From Clostridia bacterium (lineage in GTDB: Bacteria; Bacillota; Clostridia; Peptostreptococcales; Anaerovoracaceae), in NCBI GenBank assembly GCA_900754795.1, contig CAAEEA010000029.1:1-42272 (forward strand): a stretch of DNA of 42,272 nucleotides. The letters are read 5' to 3'. Both the position numbers and the translations under genes were made by a program. The notes under the pieces were generated by a model that searched no databases, was not told the origin of the DNA, and saw only the letters and a list, made by a program, of their open reading frames with translations. This document shows, one piece after another, positions 7,196-15,906 of the stretch (position 1 is the stretch's first letter; the number at the start of each line of letters is the position of its first letter).

Positions 7196-8261
7196 CTGAT
7201 CCTCCTTTGATTATCGCGTCTGCCGCTTCAAGAAAAATATCCATTTCCCTGTCGGTGCCTATGGTGATTCTATTGTAGTCTCTGATTTTCTCATCGCCGA
7301 AATGCCGTACCAGTATGCCGGCTTCGCGCAGTTTTTCGTAAAAGTCCTGCCCCGAAACAGACGGGTGTCTGACGAACAGGAAATTGGCCACTGACGGGAT
7401 AACTTCAAATCCGCGTTTTTTCAGTTCGGCGGCGACGCGCTCCCGGGTGGCTGCGACAGCTTTGCAATTTTTTTCAAAATAGCTGTCAGATTCTATAGCC
7501 GCTATGCCGGCTGTCTGCGTCAATCGGTTTACATCATAGGGATTTGTAGAAAACTTTATTCTGTTAAGGTCGTCTATGAGCGCCGGCGAAGCCATTGCAA
7601 AGCCCAGTCTTGCTCCGGCCATGGAACGGGATTTGCTGAAAGTTCTGACGACCAGCAGGTTGTCATAGCTGTCTGTAAGACTGACCGACGACCGGGCGCC
7701 AAAATCCACATATGCTTCGTCTATGAGTACTACGTTGTCCCGATTGGCGTCAAGGATGGAGCATATGTCTTCAGGTTCAAGGGCCAGTCCCGTCGGCGCG
7801 TTGGGGTTGGCGATGACGACCATGCCGTCCGCGTTGTAATAATCCGACGGACGTATGGAAAAATCATCCGCGAGAGGTACGGTTACTGCCCTGACCCCGT
7901 TACGGCCGGCGAACACCTTGTAAAAACCGTAGCTGATTTCCGGGAAGACTGCCCGGCCGCCGCGGCCGGCAAAGGCAATAAAGGCGAAGTTGAGTATATC
8001 GTCGGATCCGTTGGACACATATATGTTTTCCGGTTTAAGCAGGTAGCGGTCGGCGATCGTCTCTTTAAGCCGTGTGCAGTCAGGGTCCGGATAGAGTCTC
8101 AGGTCTTCCATGTTTTGACGGCTTATGGCTTTTAGCACCGCTTCAGGAGGCGGATAAGGAGACTCGTTGGTGTTGAGTTTGATGTATTTTCTGTCACGCG
8201 GCTGTTCTCCCGGTACGTAAGGATCCAGCGTGCGGAGATCTTCACTTAGAAAACGGCTCAT
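7182..8261 (-). CDS. hisC: Histidinol-phosphate aminotransferase
   Basis: A 359-residue fold-type I PLP aminotransferase. The PLP lysine is K210 in RTFSKSRSMAGARLG, the cofactor aspartate region is IDEAYVDF, and the N-terminal LNTNESPYPPP is the HisC signature. It converts imidazole acetol phosphate to histidinol phosphate with glutamate. It overlaps hisD by 4 nt. Confidence 0.96.
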   Translation of the reverse strand: MSRFLSEDLRTLDPYVPGEQPRDRKYIKLNTNESPYPPPEAVLKAISRQNMEDLRLYPDPDCTRLKETIADRYLLKPENIYVSNGSDDILNFAFIAFAGRGGRAVFPEISYGFYKVFAGRNGVRAVTVPLADDFSIRPSDYYNADGMVVIANPNAPTGLALEPEDICSILDANRDNVVLIDEAYVDFGARSSVSLTDSYDNLLVVRTFSKSRSMAGARLGFAMASPALIDDLNRIKFSTNPYDVNRLTQTAGIAAIESDSYFEKNCKAVAATRERVAAELKKRGFEVIPSVANFLFVRHPSVSGQDFYEKLREAGILVRHFGDEKIRDYNRITIGTDREMDIFLEAADAIIKGGSDEKK

Positions 8262-9532
8262 CTTGTGCCTCCTCTTATGAGTACGCTGCGGGCGTGGGCT
8301 TCAAGACCTTCGGCTCTCGCGAAAGCGGCGATGTCATCGGCGACGGCGGCAAGAGCGTCTTCTGTGTAATATGTGTACTGATATTTTTTTACAAAATCGT
8401 CTACCGAAAGGGGACTGGAAAACCTGGCTGTTCCGCCTGTCGGAAGGGTATGATTCGGACCGGCGAAATAATCGCCGAGAGCTTCCGGACAGTTTTTCCC
8501 GAGAAATACTGAACCGGCGTGGCGGATGGCGCCTAGCCAGTCAAAAGGTGAGTCGAGGCATATTTCAAGGTGTTCCGGGGCGATCTCGTTGACTACATCT
8601 ATAGCTTTTCTAAGGTCTTCTGTGACGATTATTTTGCCGTTGCCGTCAATGGAAGCGCGGGCGATGTCCCGTCTTGGCAGAGTTTCAAGCTGTTTTTCGA
8701 TCTCAGCGCTTACGGCGGCCGCAAGTTTCATTGAATCCGTTACGAGAACGGCGCTGGCCATCTTGTCGTGTTCCGCCTGACTGAGCATGTCGGCGGCTAT
8801 AAAAGCAGGCTCGCATGCGCCGTCGGCAAGAACAAGTATCTCGCTGGGACCCGCTATCATGTCGATAGCCACCCGGCCGAATACCTGATTTTTGGCTTCT
8901 GCCACAAAGGCGTTGCCCGGGCCGACTATCTTGTCAACTTTAGGCACTGTGGCGGTGCCGCAGGCGAGGGCTGCTATGGCCTGAGCCCCGCCGATCTTGA
9001 AGACCCGGCTGACTCCGGCAATCTTTGCCGCCGCGAGGATGGCAGGGCTGATTACGCCGCCTTTGGCGGGAGATACCATCACTGTCTCTTTTACTCCGGC
9101 GATTTTGGCCGGAATGGCGTTCATCAGCACCGATGACGGATAGGCGGCTGTGCCGCCGGGCACATAGAGGCCGACACGGTCGAGGGGTACGACCTTTTGT
9201 CCCATGACGACGCCGTTCTGATCGCTGATGATAAAGCTGTTTCTCACCTGTCTCTGATGAAAAGCCCTGATGTTGGCGGCGGAACGCTTCATCACTTCGA
9301 TAAGGGCGGGGTCTGCGGCTTCCATGGCCTGAGCCCATTCTTCTTCTGAAACTTCGAGAGAGGTGAGGGCCGCGCCGTCGAATTGTTCGCAATATCTGTA
9401 AAGAGCTTCATCGCCGTTTTTTTCCACGTCGGCGATGATTTCACTGACGGTATCGGCTACCGAAGAGGCGTCGGCGCCGCGGTCAAAGATTTCAGCCGCC
9501 GGCACCTGACCGTATTTCATTATCTTTATCAT
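8258..9532 (-). CDS. hisD: Histidinol dehydrogenase
   Basis: A 424-residue zinc-dependent, NAD-linked enzyme that performs the last two oxidations to histidine. The signature region IDMIAGPSEILVLAD is present, followed by SQAEHD with its zinc ligands and by EIAPEHLEI. The N-terminus starts MIKIMKYG and overlaps hisG by 4 nt. Length is normal. Confidence 0.97.
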   Translation of the reverse strand: MIKIMKYGQVPAAEIFDRGADASSVADTVSEIIADVEKNGDEALYRYCEQFDGAALTSLEVSEEEWAQAMEAADPALIEVMKRSAANIRAFHQRQVRNSFIISDQNGVVMGQKVVPLDRVGLYVPGGTAAYPSSVLMNAIPAKIAGVKETVMVSPAKGGVISPAILAAAKIAGVSRVFKIGGAQAIAALACGTATVPKVDKIVGPGNAFVAEAKNQVFGRVAIDMIAGPSEILVLADGACEPAFIAADMLSQAEHDKMASAVLVTDSMKLAAAVSAEIEKQLETLPRRDIARASIDGNGKIIVTEDLRKAIDVVNEIAPEHLEICLDSPFDWLGAIRHAGSVFLGKNCPEALGDYFAGPNHTLPTGGTARFSSPLSVDDFVKKYQYTYYTEDALAAVADDIAAFARAEGLEAHARSVLIRGGTR

Positions 9533-10173
9533 TTTGTGATTTCTCCTCCCGTTATCTTTCTGAGGTCGCCGCAGATTTTTTCGATTCTGCGGTTTCTGAA
9601 TTTAAATGCCGCCTTGTTGGCGATTAGCCTGGCGCTTATGCCGACTATGGTGTCGATTATTTCCAGGTCGTTTTCTCTGAGGGTTGTGCCGGTTTCGACT
9701 ATGTCCACGATTACGTCTGAAAGACCCAGTATGGGCGCTATTTCGATCGAGCCGGAAAGCTTTATTATATCTATGTCGCGGCACAGGTTGCTGTAATATC
9801 CGGCGGCTATGTTTGAGAACTTGGTAGCCACCCTGAGAGTCCGCCCGGGGTTATCCCGGAAATCTTTTCTGCCGGCAACGCACATGCGGCATTTCCCCAT
9901 GCCCATGTCAAGCAGTTCATATATGTCGGGTTCATATTCGAGGAGAATGTCGCGTCCGGCGACGCCGATGTCGGCGGCTCCCCGCTCTACATATATGGCC
10001 ACGTCAGAGGGCTTCACCCAGAAATATCTTACGCCGGCCTCCTCAGACTCGAATATGAGCCTGCGGCTGTCTTCCTTTATGGAAGGGCATGGATAGCCGG
10101 CCGCTTCAAACATGTCGTATACTTTGTCTCCCAGCCGTCCTTTGGGCAGGGCTATGTTTATCATTTCTTTCAT
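9529..10173 (-). CDS. hisG: ATP phosphoribosyltransferase, short form
   Basis: At 214 residues this is the short HisG, which lacks the C-terminal ACT-like regulatory domain and works as a hetero-octamer with HisZ. It catalyses the first and feedback-regulated step, ATP + PRPP. Visible family segments are IALPKGRLGD at the N-terminus, RGAADIGVAGRDIL, and the PRPP-binding region VDIVETGTTLRENDL. HisZ lies immediately upstream with a 4-nt overlap, which fits the two-subunit form. Confidence 0.96.
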   Translation of the reverse strand: MKEMINIALPKGRLGDKVYDMFEAAGYPCPSIKEDSRRLIFESEEAGVRYFWVKPSDVAIYVERGAADIGVAGRDILLEYEPDIYELLDMGMGKCRMCVAGRKDFRDNPGRTLRVATKFSNIAAGYYSNLCRDIDIIKLSGSIEIAPILGLSDVIVDIVETGTTLRENDLEIIDTIVGISARLIANKAAFKFRNRRIEKICGDLRKITGGEITK

Positions 10174-11321
10174 TTAAGCAGACCTCCCGGAGTGTATTCC
10201 ATGAGTTTTCTGTATCTGAGCCTTTCCGGAAATGATTTCTGAGCCTGAACTCTGTATCCTTCGCCGATGAGAGCGTTCATCTTTTCGGTCAGATCCTCCG
10301 GATCAAAATCCGGGCTTTCTGCCGCCTGACCGTAAAGCAGGAGGATATCCACGTCATATTCTTCTTCCGAATCTTCATAGCTGCTGATCAGATCCATATT
10401 GATCGCGAAGCCGACGGCGCCGGAATTTTCCGTGGCTCTTTTGTCCATTTTTTCAAGGAGCTCGTCGTACTGCCCGCCGGAAAGCACTCCCGACGGTATG
10501 CCTTCGATGTATCCCCGGAACATGACGCCGTTGTAATAGTTCATGTCGTTTACCAGAGAAAAGTCCAGGTGGATGTTTTCCATATCCTGATTTTCGAGGA
10601 TAGAGCAGATGACCTCAAGCTCATCCGCGGCCTCGTCCATGGTCCGGTTCAGGGACAGGGAACGCAGCGTCTTTAGTACGCCTTCCGGAGAGCCGTAGGC
10701 TGAGGAAAGAGCTATGGCTGTCTCCCGCATTTCCTCGCCGGCTCCTATACTGTCAAAGAGCTTGCTGATCCCGTGGCGGTTCTTTCTGCGGAGCAGTGAA
10801 AGGAACATTTCCTCGTGGCGCGGCCTGAGGTCGAGTTCCTGCAAAAATCCTCTGATGAGACCCATGTGGGAGATGTCGAGGATATAACGGCTTCCTTTAC
10901 CGCCGCTGAGCACCGAGAGACTGCCTGCTGCAAGAATAAGGACCTCGGCTATCTGGTAGATGTCTAAATCTCCGATACACTCAAGGCCCATCTGCATGAT
11001 TTCTTTATAGGTTTTCGTACTTTTTGAAGTCCGGTAAATGTTTTCGTTGTAATAAACCTTTCGGACTACTCCGGGTACATCGTTGTAGTTTTTCACTATG
11101 GAAAGGGTAACGTCCGGCTTCAGAGCCAGCAGCTTTCCGTTTGTGTCGGTGAAAGTGATTATCTTGTCTCCGGCGAGAAAATCCTTGTTCTCAGCATACA
11201 GGTCATATTCTTCAAATTTATTCATCTTGTAATGGACATATCCGAAATGTTCATAAAGATGTCGGAGACTGAGCATGTTGATGTCTTCTTTTTTAAGTGT
11301 CTGGTCAAATCTGATGTTCAT
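10170..11321 (-). CDS. hisZ: ATP phosphoribosyltransferase regulatory subunit
   Basis: The 383-residue protein is a HisRS paralogue without tRNA function: the class II core is recognisable (LKPDVTLSIVKNY, RKVYYNENIYR, KEIMQMGLECIG), but it lacks the anticodon-binding domain. It activates short HisG and carries the histidine feedback site. It is the first gene of the operon. Its ribosome binding site is weak (AAAGGCAG about 9-11 nt upstream), unlike the genes after it, which may tune the whole operon. Confidence 0.93.
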   Translation of the reverse strand: MNIRFDQTLKKEDINMLSLRHLYEHFGYVHYKMNKFEEYDLYAENKDFLAGDKIITFTDTNGKLLALKPDVTLSIVKNYNDVPGVVRKVYYNENIYRTSKSTKTYKEIMQMGLECIGDLDIYQIAEVLILAAGSLSVLSGGKGSRYILDISHMGLIRGFLQELDLRPRHEEMFLSLLRRKNRHGISKLFDSIGAGEEMRETAIALSSAYGSPEGVLKTLRSLSLNRTMDEAADELEVICSILENQDMENIHLDFSLVNDMNYYNGVMFRGYIEGIPSGVLSGGQYDELLEKMDKRATENSGAVGFAINMDLISSYEDSEEEYDVDILLLYGQAAESPDFDPEDLTEKMNALIGEGYRVQAQKSFPERLRYRKLMEYTPGGLLK

Positions 11322-11388
11322 TGTGATTCTGCCTTTTATTTTTTTGCCGGGCTGTCACAATATGTGTACAGTATCCCGCGGCTCTTAT

Positions 11389-11417
11389 ACTATACCACGT
11401 TAACGCAATAAAGTAAA
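11389..11417 (-). promoter_or_regulatory. hisZp: Likely promoter of the his operon
   Basis: On the minus strand TTTACT and TATAGT are separated by 17 bp, about 70 nt upstream of hisZ. An imperfect inverted repeat (CACA-ATA-TGTG, 11356-11366) lies in the leader and could be an operator. Both are sequence matches only. Confidence 0.4.
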
Positions 11418-11459
11418 GGGGTTTTTGAAAATTTTATCGCGAAAAACGGCGGGTAAAGT

Positions 11460-11569
11460 AAAAGTCCCATATTACATTTTTTTCATTATTGTTTCGGGAC
11501 TTTTGTGGAAATTATCTTGCCGAAAGTCCCATAAATGAAAAAAAGAAAGGGTGCGTGGGGGACTTTTTT
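11460..11569. repeat. Two AAAGTCCC...GGGACTTT inverted repeat pairs
   Basis: The first pair is AAAAGTCCC at 11460-11468 with GGGACTTTT at 11496-11504. The second is AAAGTCCC at 11523-11530 with GGGACTTT at 11559-11566. Each encloses about 28 nt, and the enclosed T-rich segment (TTTTTTCATT) of one is an inverted copy of that in the other, so the two units are related in inverted orientation. Confidence 0.65.
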
Positions 11570-11809
11570 CATTTTAACCCCGTAAAAAAGGAAAATTCGG
11601 GTCATTTATAATTGGAAAGTCTCAATATGAAAGGAATTTTCAACGAGAACGTGACTTTTGCATGTACTTGCCCTTTGAGCTGAGCCGGTTTTATCATTTT
11701 CAGGAGTACGGGGCGGTCATCACTTCAGTGTCAGGTTAATAATTAGTCAACTTAGCAAGAGGGTCATCTTTTTTAACAAAAAAATTACAAAAATGGAATC
11801 CATATATTT

Positions 11810-11815
11810 TATAAT
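11810..11815 (+). promoter_or_regulatory. Possible -10 element for the permease
   Basis: A TATAAT lies 49 nt upstream of the permease start in an A/T-rich stretch. No good -35 was found at the usual spacing (TTACAA is 19 bp away), so the call is weak. Confidence 0.3.
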
Positions 11816-11864
11816 AACACCGTATTTTATAGCACTTATCTTTATGAAGAAAGAAGGTATTTTT

Positions 11865-13370
11865 ATGAGCAAAGAAAAACAGAGCCAACCTGAAAATACC
11901 CTGCATCGTAGTCTGAAGGCGCGTCATCTTACGATGATAGCCATCGGTGGTTCCATAGGTACGGGACTGTTCCTGGCCATGGGAAGTACCATCAGAGACG
12001 CGGGTCCCGGCGGAGCAATGCTGGGTTATGCGATCATCGGTATCGTTGTTTATTTCATGATGACGGCTCTCGGAGAAATGGCTACTCAGCTGCCTATACC
12101 GGGCGCTTTTACTGCCTATCCTAACAGATTTGTAGACGAAGCGTGGGGATTTACCAACGGATGGGTAATCTGGTTCGGCCATTCCATGACGGTAGCCGCG
12201 GAGCTGATAGCAGGAGCCATAATCGTAAAATACTGGTTTCCTGAATCGAGCTCAGCCATGTGGGCGCTGCTGTTCCTGGTAGTGCTGATGGCGCTGAACC
12301 TGTTCTCGGTTAAAGGCTTCGGAGAAGCAGAATACTGGTTCGCCGGAATCAAAGTGGTAGTTACTATTATCTTCCTGATCGTAGGCGTTCTGATGATAGT
12401 AGGTATCATGAACAGCGGCGAAGAAGCCGGATTCCACAACTGGACACTGGACGGCGGAGAGCTTGGCAAAGCTCCTTTCACCAACGGAGCGCTGGGAGTT
12501 CTTGCTATCCTGATGGTAGCCGCGTTCTCTTTCTCCAACACTGAGCTGAGCGGTCTTGCCGCCGCGGAATCGGAGAATCCTAAGAGAGACGTACCGAAAG
12601 CCGTACATAGCGTATTCTGGAGACTGATGATATTCTACATGGGAACTATTTTCGTAGTTGCCACCCTGATTCCGTTCACTGAACCTTCGCTGCTTGACGC
12701 GGCCGAAGACAACGTAGCGGCTTCACCGTTTACTATCATCTTCAGAAATGCCGGATTTGCCGCCGCCGCATCGCTGATGAACGCGGTAATCCTGACTTCG
12801 GTTCTTTCCTGCGGTAACTCCTCAATGTACGCCGCTTCAAGAACTATTCAGCACATGGCCGAAAAAGGCGACGCTCCGAGATTCCTTGCCAAGATCAGCA
12901 AGGCCGGCGTTCCTGTAAGAGCCGTCCTGCTGACAAGCGCCATCGCGGCGTTCGCGTTCGTTGCTTCTCTGGTTGGAGACGGTATTGCCTACACTGTAGC
13001 ATACTCGCTGTGCGGTATCGCCGGCGTATATAACTGGCTGACCATAAGCGTATCTCACTACAGATTCAGAAAAGGCTGGCTGGCACAGGGTCATACGCTG
13101 GACGAACTGGACTATAAGTCACCGTTCTTCCCGATTGGTTCATGGTTCTGCACCATCGTATGTATCATCATCTGCTTCGGCGCAAACTACTATGTATTCC
13201 AGGATTTCTCATGGTTCAGCTTTATCAGCTGCTACGGCATAATCCCTATCTCCATCATCATGTTCTTCGTTTACAAGAAAAAGAAGGGCACGAAGTGGAT
13301 CAAATACGAGGATATGGATTTCACTCCGCCTGAAGGAATCACCAGAAAAGACATTTCCGCAATGGACTAA
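11865..13370 (+). CDS. Amino-acid permease, AAT family, LysP-like
   Basis: A 501-residue, 12-helix APC-superfamily transporter. The N-terminal HLTMIAIGGSIGTGLFLAMG is the substrate-binding helix 1 signature, and GEAEYWFAGIKVV and SFSNTELSGLAAAESENP also match LysP/GabP-type permeases. It should import an amino acid, possibly lysine, with protons. I start at 11865 (MSKEKQ) because AGAAGG lies about 8 nt upstream; two upstream in-frame ATGs would add an A/T-rich unlikely leader. It stands alone, divergent from the his operon, with a terminator after it. Confidence 0.88.
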   Translation: MSKEKQSQPENTLHRSLKARHLTMIAIGGSIGTGLFLAMGSTIRDAGPGGAMLGYAIIGIVVYFMMTALGEMATQLPIPGAFTAYPNRFVDEAWGFTNGWVIWFGHSMTVAAELIAGAIIVKYWFPESSSAMWALLFLVVLMALNLFSVKGFGEAEYWFAGIKVVVTIIFLIVGVLMIVGIMNSGEEAGFHNWTLDGGELGKAPFTNGALGVLAILMVAAFSFSNTELSGLAAAESENPKRDVPKAVHSVFWRLMIFYMGTIFVVATLIPFTEPSLLDAAEDNVAASPFTIIFRNAGFAAAASLMNAVILTSVLSCGNSSMYAASRTIQHMAEKGDAPRFLAKISKAGVPVRAVLLTSAIAAFAFVASLVGDGIAYTVAYSLCGIAGVYNWLTISVSHYRFRKGWLAQGHTLDELDYKSPFFPIGSWFCTIVCIIICFGANYYVFQDFSWFSFISCYGIIPISIIMFFVYKKKKGTKWIKYEDMDFTPPEGITRKDISAMD

Positions 13371-13464
13371 AACATGACTGATACGGCTCTGACGTGTTCA
13401 GACCGGTATTGGGATAAAAACCACATTTTGATGATCACACAAGACACACATGATTAACTGACAG

Positions 13465-13513
13465 AGGCTGCCTCGCGATATGGATGTGAATCCATGGAAG
13501 GGGCAGCCTTTTT
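13465..13513 (+). terminator. Terminator after the permease
   Basis: AGGCTGCC (13465-13472) pairs with GGCAGCCT (13502-13509) and is followed by a T-tract. The 29-nt loop carries an inner TGGAT/ATCCA pairing. Confidence 0.75.
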
Positions 13514-13547
13514 CTGGGCGTATATCATTCTTTTCAAGTAAAAAGAC

Positions 13548-13576
13548 TTGACAGACTTCGCGCAAGATGTTAAACT
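13548..13576 (+). promoter_or_regulatory. Promoter of the ylxM-ffh operon
   Basis: TTGACA (13548-13553) and TAAACT (13571-13576) are spaced by 17 bp, about 60 nt upstream of ylxM. Confidence 0.65.
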
Positions 13577-13634
13577 GATATGCGTGTCAAGTTAAAAGAC
13601 ATGACAGCTGACTGCAAAAAGACGGGAGATAAGT

Positions 13635-13988
13635 ATGGTGGATAACATAGCCAGAGCGAGCCTTTTATATGATTTTTACGGGGCTCTGCTCACGGACAGA
13701 CAGAGAGAAGTCATGGCTCTTTATCACGAAGAAAACCTTTCTCTCGCGGAGATCGCGGGGGAATACGGAATCTCACGTCAGGCTGTACACGATACTTTAA
13801 AAAAAGCGGAGCAGGCTCTTGAAGAATACGAAGACAAGCTCAGGCTCATAGACAAACTTCTGCGTCAGGAAGAGGCTATCAGACATATCGAAGAGGAGAT
13901 AGACCTTCTCGAAGGCATGACCCGGGACGCGCGGGTAAAAACACACCTCGAAAACATAAGAACTGTCATCGAAAACATAGAAGACTGA
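13635..13988 (+). CDS. ylxM: YlxM/p13-type helix-turn-helix protein (UPF0122)
   Basis: The 117-residue protein has a sigma-70 region-4-like helix-turn-helix (TDRQREVMALYHEENLSLAE, then SRQAVHDTLKKAE) and a coiled-coil C-terminus. YlxM is almost always encoded next to ffh in Firmicutes and has been linked to the signal recognition particle. Here ffh follows after 22 nt. GGGAG lies at a good distance from the ATG. Confidence 0.92.
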   Translation: MVDNIARASLLYDFYGALLTDRQREVMALYHEENLSLAEIAGEYGISRQAVHDTLKKAEQALEEYEDKLRLIDKLLRQEEAIRHIEEEIDLLEGMTRDARVKTHLENIRTVIENIED

Positions 13989-14010
13989 ACTGTCAGTCAG
14001 GGAGATAAAA

Positions 14011-15351
14011 ATGGCTTTTGAATCACTTTCCGAAAAACTTCAGAGTACATTTAAGAAACTCCGCGGAAAAGGAGTCATCACCGAGAGCGACATCAACGAC
14101 GCCATGAGAGAAGTCAAACTGGCTCTCCTTGAAGCCGACGTCAACTTTAAGATCGTCAAAGAATTCGTTGCCGCCGTCAAAGAAAAATGCCTCGGACAGG
14201 AAGTCCTCGCCAGCCTGACACCGGGCCAGCAGGTAATAAAGATAGTAAACGACGAGCTCACCGGACTTATGGGAGGAACGGGGAGCAAGCTGACATATTC
14301 ACCGAGCGGGTTTACCACCCTGCTCATGGTCGGACTTCAGGGTACAGGTAAGACGACCACCTGCGGCAAGCTGGCTGTTTATCTGAAAAAGAACGGTAAA
14401 AAGCCTATGCTCTGCGCCTGTGATATTTACAGGCCGGCGGCCATAGATCAGCTCGAAGTCGTGGGTAAAGCCGCCGACGTGCCCGTATACACCGACAGGA
14501 ACAGCAAAAGTCCCGAAGATATCGCGCGGGCAGCGCGTAAAGAGGCAGAGAAAAAAGGCTGCAACGTGCTCATAGTCGATACGGCCGGCCGCCTGCAGAT
14601 AGATGAGGAACTCATGGAAGAACTGGCAAGGCTCAAGAAAGAAGTCAGGCCTCATGAGATACTCCTCGTGGTAGACGCCCTGACCGGTCAGGACGCTGTC
14701 AACGCCGCCGAGGGCTTCAATGAGAAGCTGGGAATCGACGGCATCATCATGACCAAGATGGACGGCGACGCCAGAGGCGGAGCGGCTCTTTCCGCGAAAA
14801 AAGTCACAGGTAAGCCGATTAAATTTGTCGGCATGGGTGAAAAGCTCGACGAACTGGAGCCTTTTTACCCGGACAGGATGGCGGGCAGGATACTGGGCAT
14901 GGGAGACATGCTTTCTTTCATCGAAAAAGCTCAGGAGAGCTACGATGAGGAACAGGCCGCCAAACTCGAAAAGAAACTGCGCAAAAACGAGTTCACCCTC
15001 GAAGATTATCTTGAACAGATGAGTCAGATGCAGAAGATGGGCGGCCTGGGCAAGATGCTCGAGATGATGCCCGGCATGGGCGGAGGCAGGATAAGCGAAT
15101 CTGAGATCGAAAAAGGAGAAAAAGAACTGAAACAGATGGAAGCCATCATCTGTTCCATGACCATAGAAGAACGCCGTGACCCGAAGATTCTCAACGCGGG
15201 CAGGCGAAAGAGAATAGCCGCGGGATCCGGTCAGCCTGTGAGCAAAGTCAATAACCTGATAAAAAAGTACGAGGATACGAAGAAACTGATGAAGCAGTTC
15301 AGCAATCCCGGCTTTATGAGAAAAAATAAAAAGTTTAAAGGATTATTTTAA
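14011..15351 (+). CDS. ffh: Signal recognition particle protein Ffh
   Basis: The 446-residue SRP54 GTPase has the N domain (1-90), a G domain with P-loop GLQGTGKTTT at 108-117, DTAGRLQ, TKMDGDARGG and GMGEKLDELEPF, and a Met-rich M domain (MSQMQKMGGLGKMLEMMPGMGG region) that binds 4.5S/SRP RNA and signal peptides. It directs nascent membrane and secreted proteins to FtsY/SecYEG. No SRP RNA gene was seen nearby. It shares its operon with ribosomal protein S16. Confidence 0.98.
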   Translation: MAFESLSEKLQSTFKKLRGKGVITESDINDAMREVKLALLEADVNFKIVKEFVAAVKEKCLGQEVLASLTPGQQVIKIVNDELTGLMGGTGSKLTYSPSGFTTLLMVGLQGTGKTTTCGKLAVYLKKNGKKPMLCACDIYRPAAIDQLEVVGKAADVPVYTDRNSKSPEDIARAARKEAEKKGCNVLIVDTAGRLQIDEELMEELARLKKEVRPHEILLVVDALTGQDAVNAAEGFNEKLGIDGIIMTKMDGDARGGAALSAKKVTGKPIKFVGMGEKLDELEPFYPDRMAGRILGMGDMLSFIEKAQESYDEEQAAKLEKKLRKNEFTLEDYLEQMSQMQKMGGLGKMLEMMPGMGGGRISESEIEKGEKELKQMEAIICSMTIEERRDPKILNAGRRKRIAAGSGQPVSKVNNLIKKYEDTKKLMKQFSNPGFMRKNKKFKGLF

Positions 15352-15365
15352 GGAGGAAACACAAA

Positions 15366-15608
15366 ATGGTAAAGATCAGACTGAAGAGAATGGGAGCTCA
15401 TAAGAAGCCTTTTTACAGAATAGTGGCTGCTGACGTAAGAGCGCCGAGAGACGGCAGATTCATTGAGGAGCTCGGCTACTATGATCCTATGAAAGAGCCA
15501 AAGGAAATCAAGATCAACGAAGAGCTGGCAAAGAAGTGGCTCGCCAACGGAGCTCAGCCGACAGACACTGTAAAAGCTCTGTTCAAGAAGGCAGGAATTT
15601 TGGAATAA
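15366..15608 (+). CDS. rpsP: 30S ribosomal protein S16
   Basis: The 80-residue S16 begins VKIRLKRMGAHKKPFYRIV and contains the ADVRAPRDGRFIEELGYYDP core. AAGGAGG lies 8 nt upstream of the ATG, and ffh ends 14 nt before it. The order ffh-rpsP-khpA-rimM-trmD is standard in Clostridia. Confidence 0.98.
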   Translation: MVKIRLKRMGAHKKPFYRIVAADVRAPRDGRFIEELGYYDPMKEPKEIKINEELAKKWLANGAQPTDTVKALFKKAGILE

Positions 15609-15627
15609 CGGGAAAGCGGTGAAACTA

Positions 15628-15861
15628 ATGACGAAACTTGTTGAAGCAATTGCCAAGTCACTGGTAGATAATCCGGATGGCGTTGAGGTAACGGAGACAG
15701 AAGGCCGTCAGGGAACGATCATCAAACTTAAAGTCGATCCGGGCGACATGGGAAAAGTCATCGGAAAACAGGGACGGATAGCCAAGGCTTTCCGCACCGT
15801 TGTCAATGCCGCCGCCACCAGAGAAAACAAAAAAGTGACTGTAGAGATTGTGAAAGAATAG
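15628..15861 (+). CDS. khpA: KH-domain RNA-binding protein KhpA
   Basis: A single small KH domain with the GxxG-type loop in GKVIGKQGRIAKAFRT. KhpA partners with KhpB/Jag in RNA binding and affects cell elongation in Gram-positives. I choose the ATG at 15628 (77 residues, MTKLVEAIAKSLVDNP), which is where family members begin. A GTG at 15619 in the same frame would add three residues. Confidence 0.92.
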   Translation: MTKLVEAIAKSLVDNPDGVEVTETEGRQGTIIKLKVDPGDMGKVIGKQGRIAKAFRTVVNAAATRENKKVTVEIVKE

Positions 15862-15871
15862 TTTGTATAAG

Positions 15872-15906
15872 ATAGGCACATATTTCCGGGAGGTTTATGT
15901 GCCTAT
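15872..15906 (+). promoter_or_regulatory. Hairpin presenting the rimM Shine-Dalgarno in its loop
   Basis: An 11-bp perfect stem (ATAGGCACATA at 15872-15882 with 15896-15906) encloses a 13-nt loop containing GGGAGG (15888-15893). The GTG at 15899 is inside the 3' arm. No T-tract follows, so it is not a terminator. Confidence 0.6.

Larger units (their letters stand above)
11322..11864. other. Repeat-bearing intergenic region between hisZ and the permease
   Basis: About 540 nt without a convincing gene. It holds the likely his promoter (11389-11417, minus strand). It also has a set of AAAGTCCC/GGGACTTT motifs at 11461-11468, 11496-11503, 11523-11530 and 11559-11566, with degenerate copies at 11616-11623 and 11652-11659. 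The right end carries the permease upstream region. I found no T-box specifier or AGGGTGG antiterminator motif on either strand. Confidence 0.6.

Noticed and set aside
11322..11500. T-box or his attenuator upstream of hisZ
   Set aside because: I looked for AGGGTGG-type antiterminator and specifier features on the minus strand and found none; only short inverted repeats are present.
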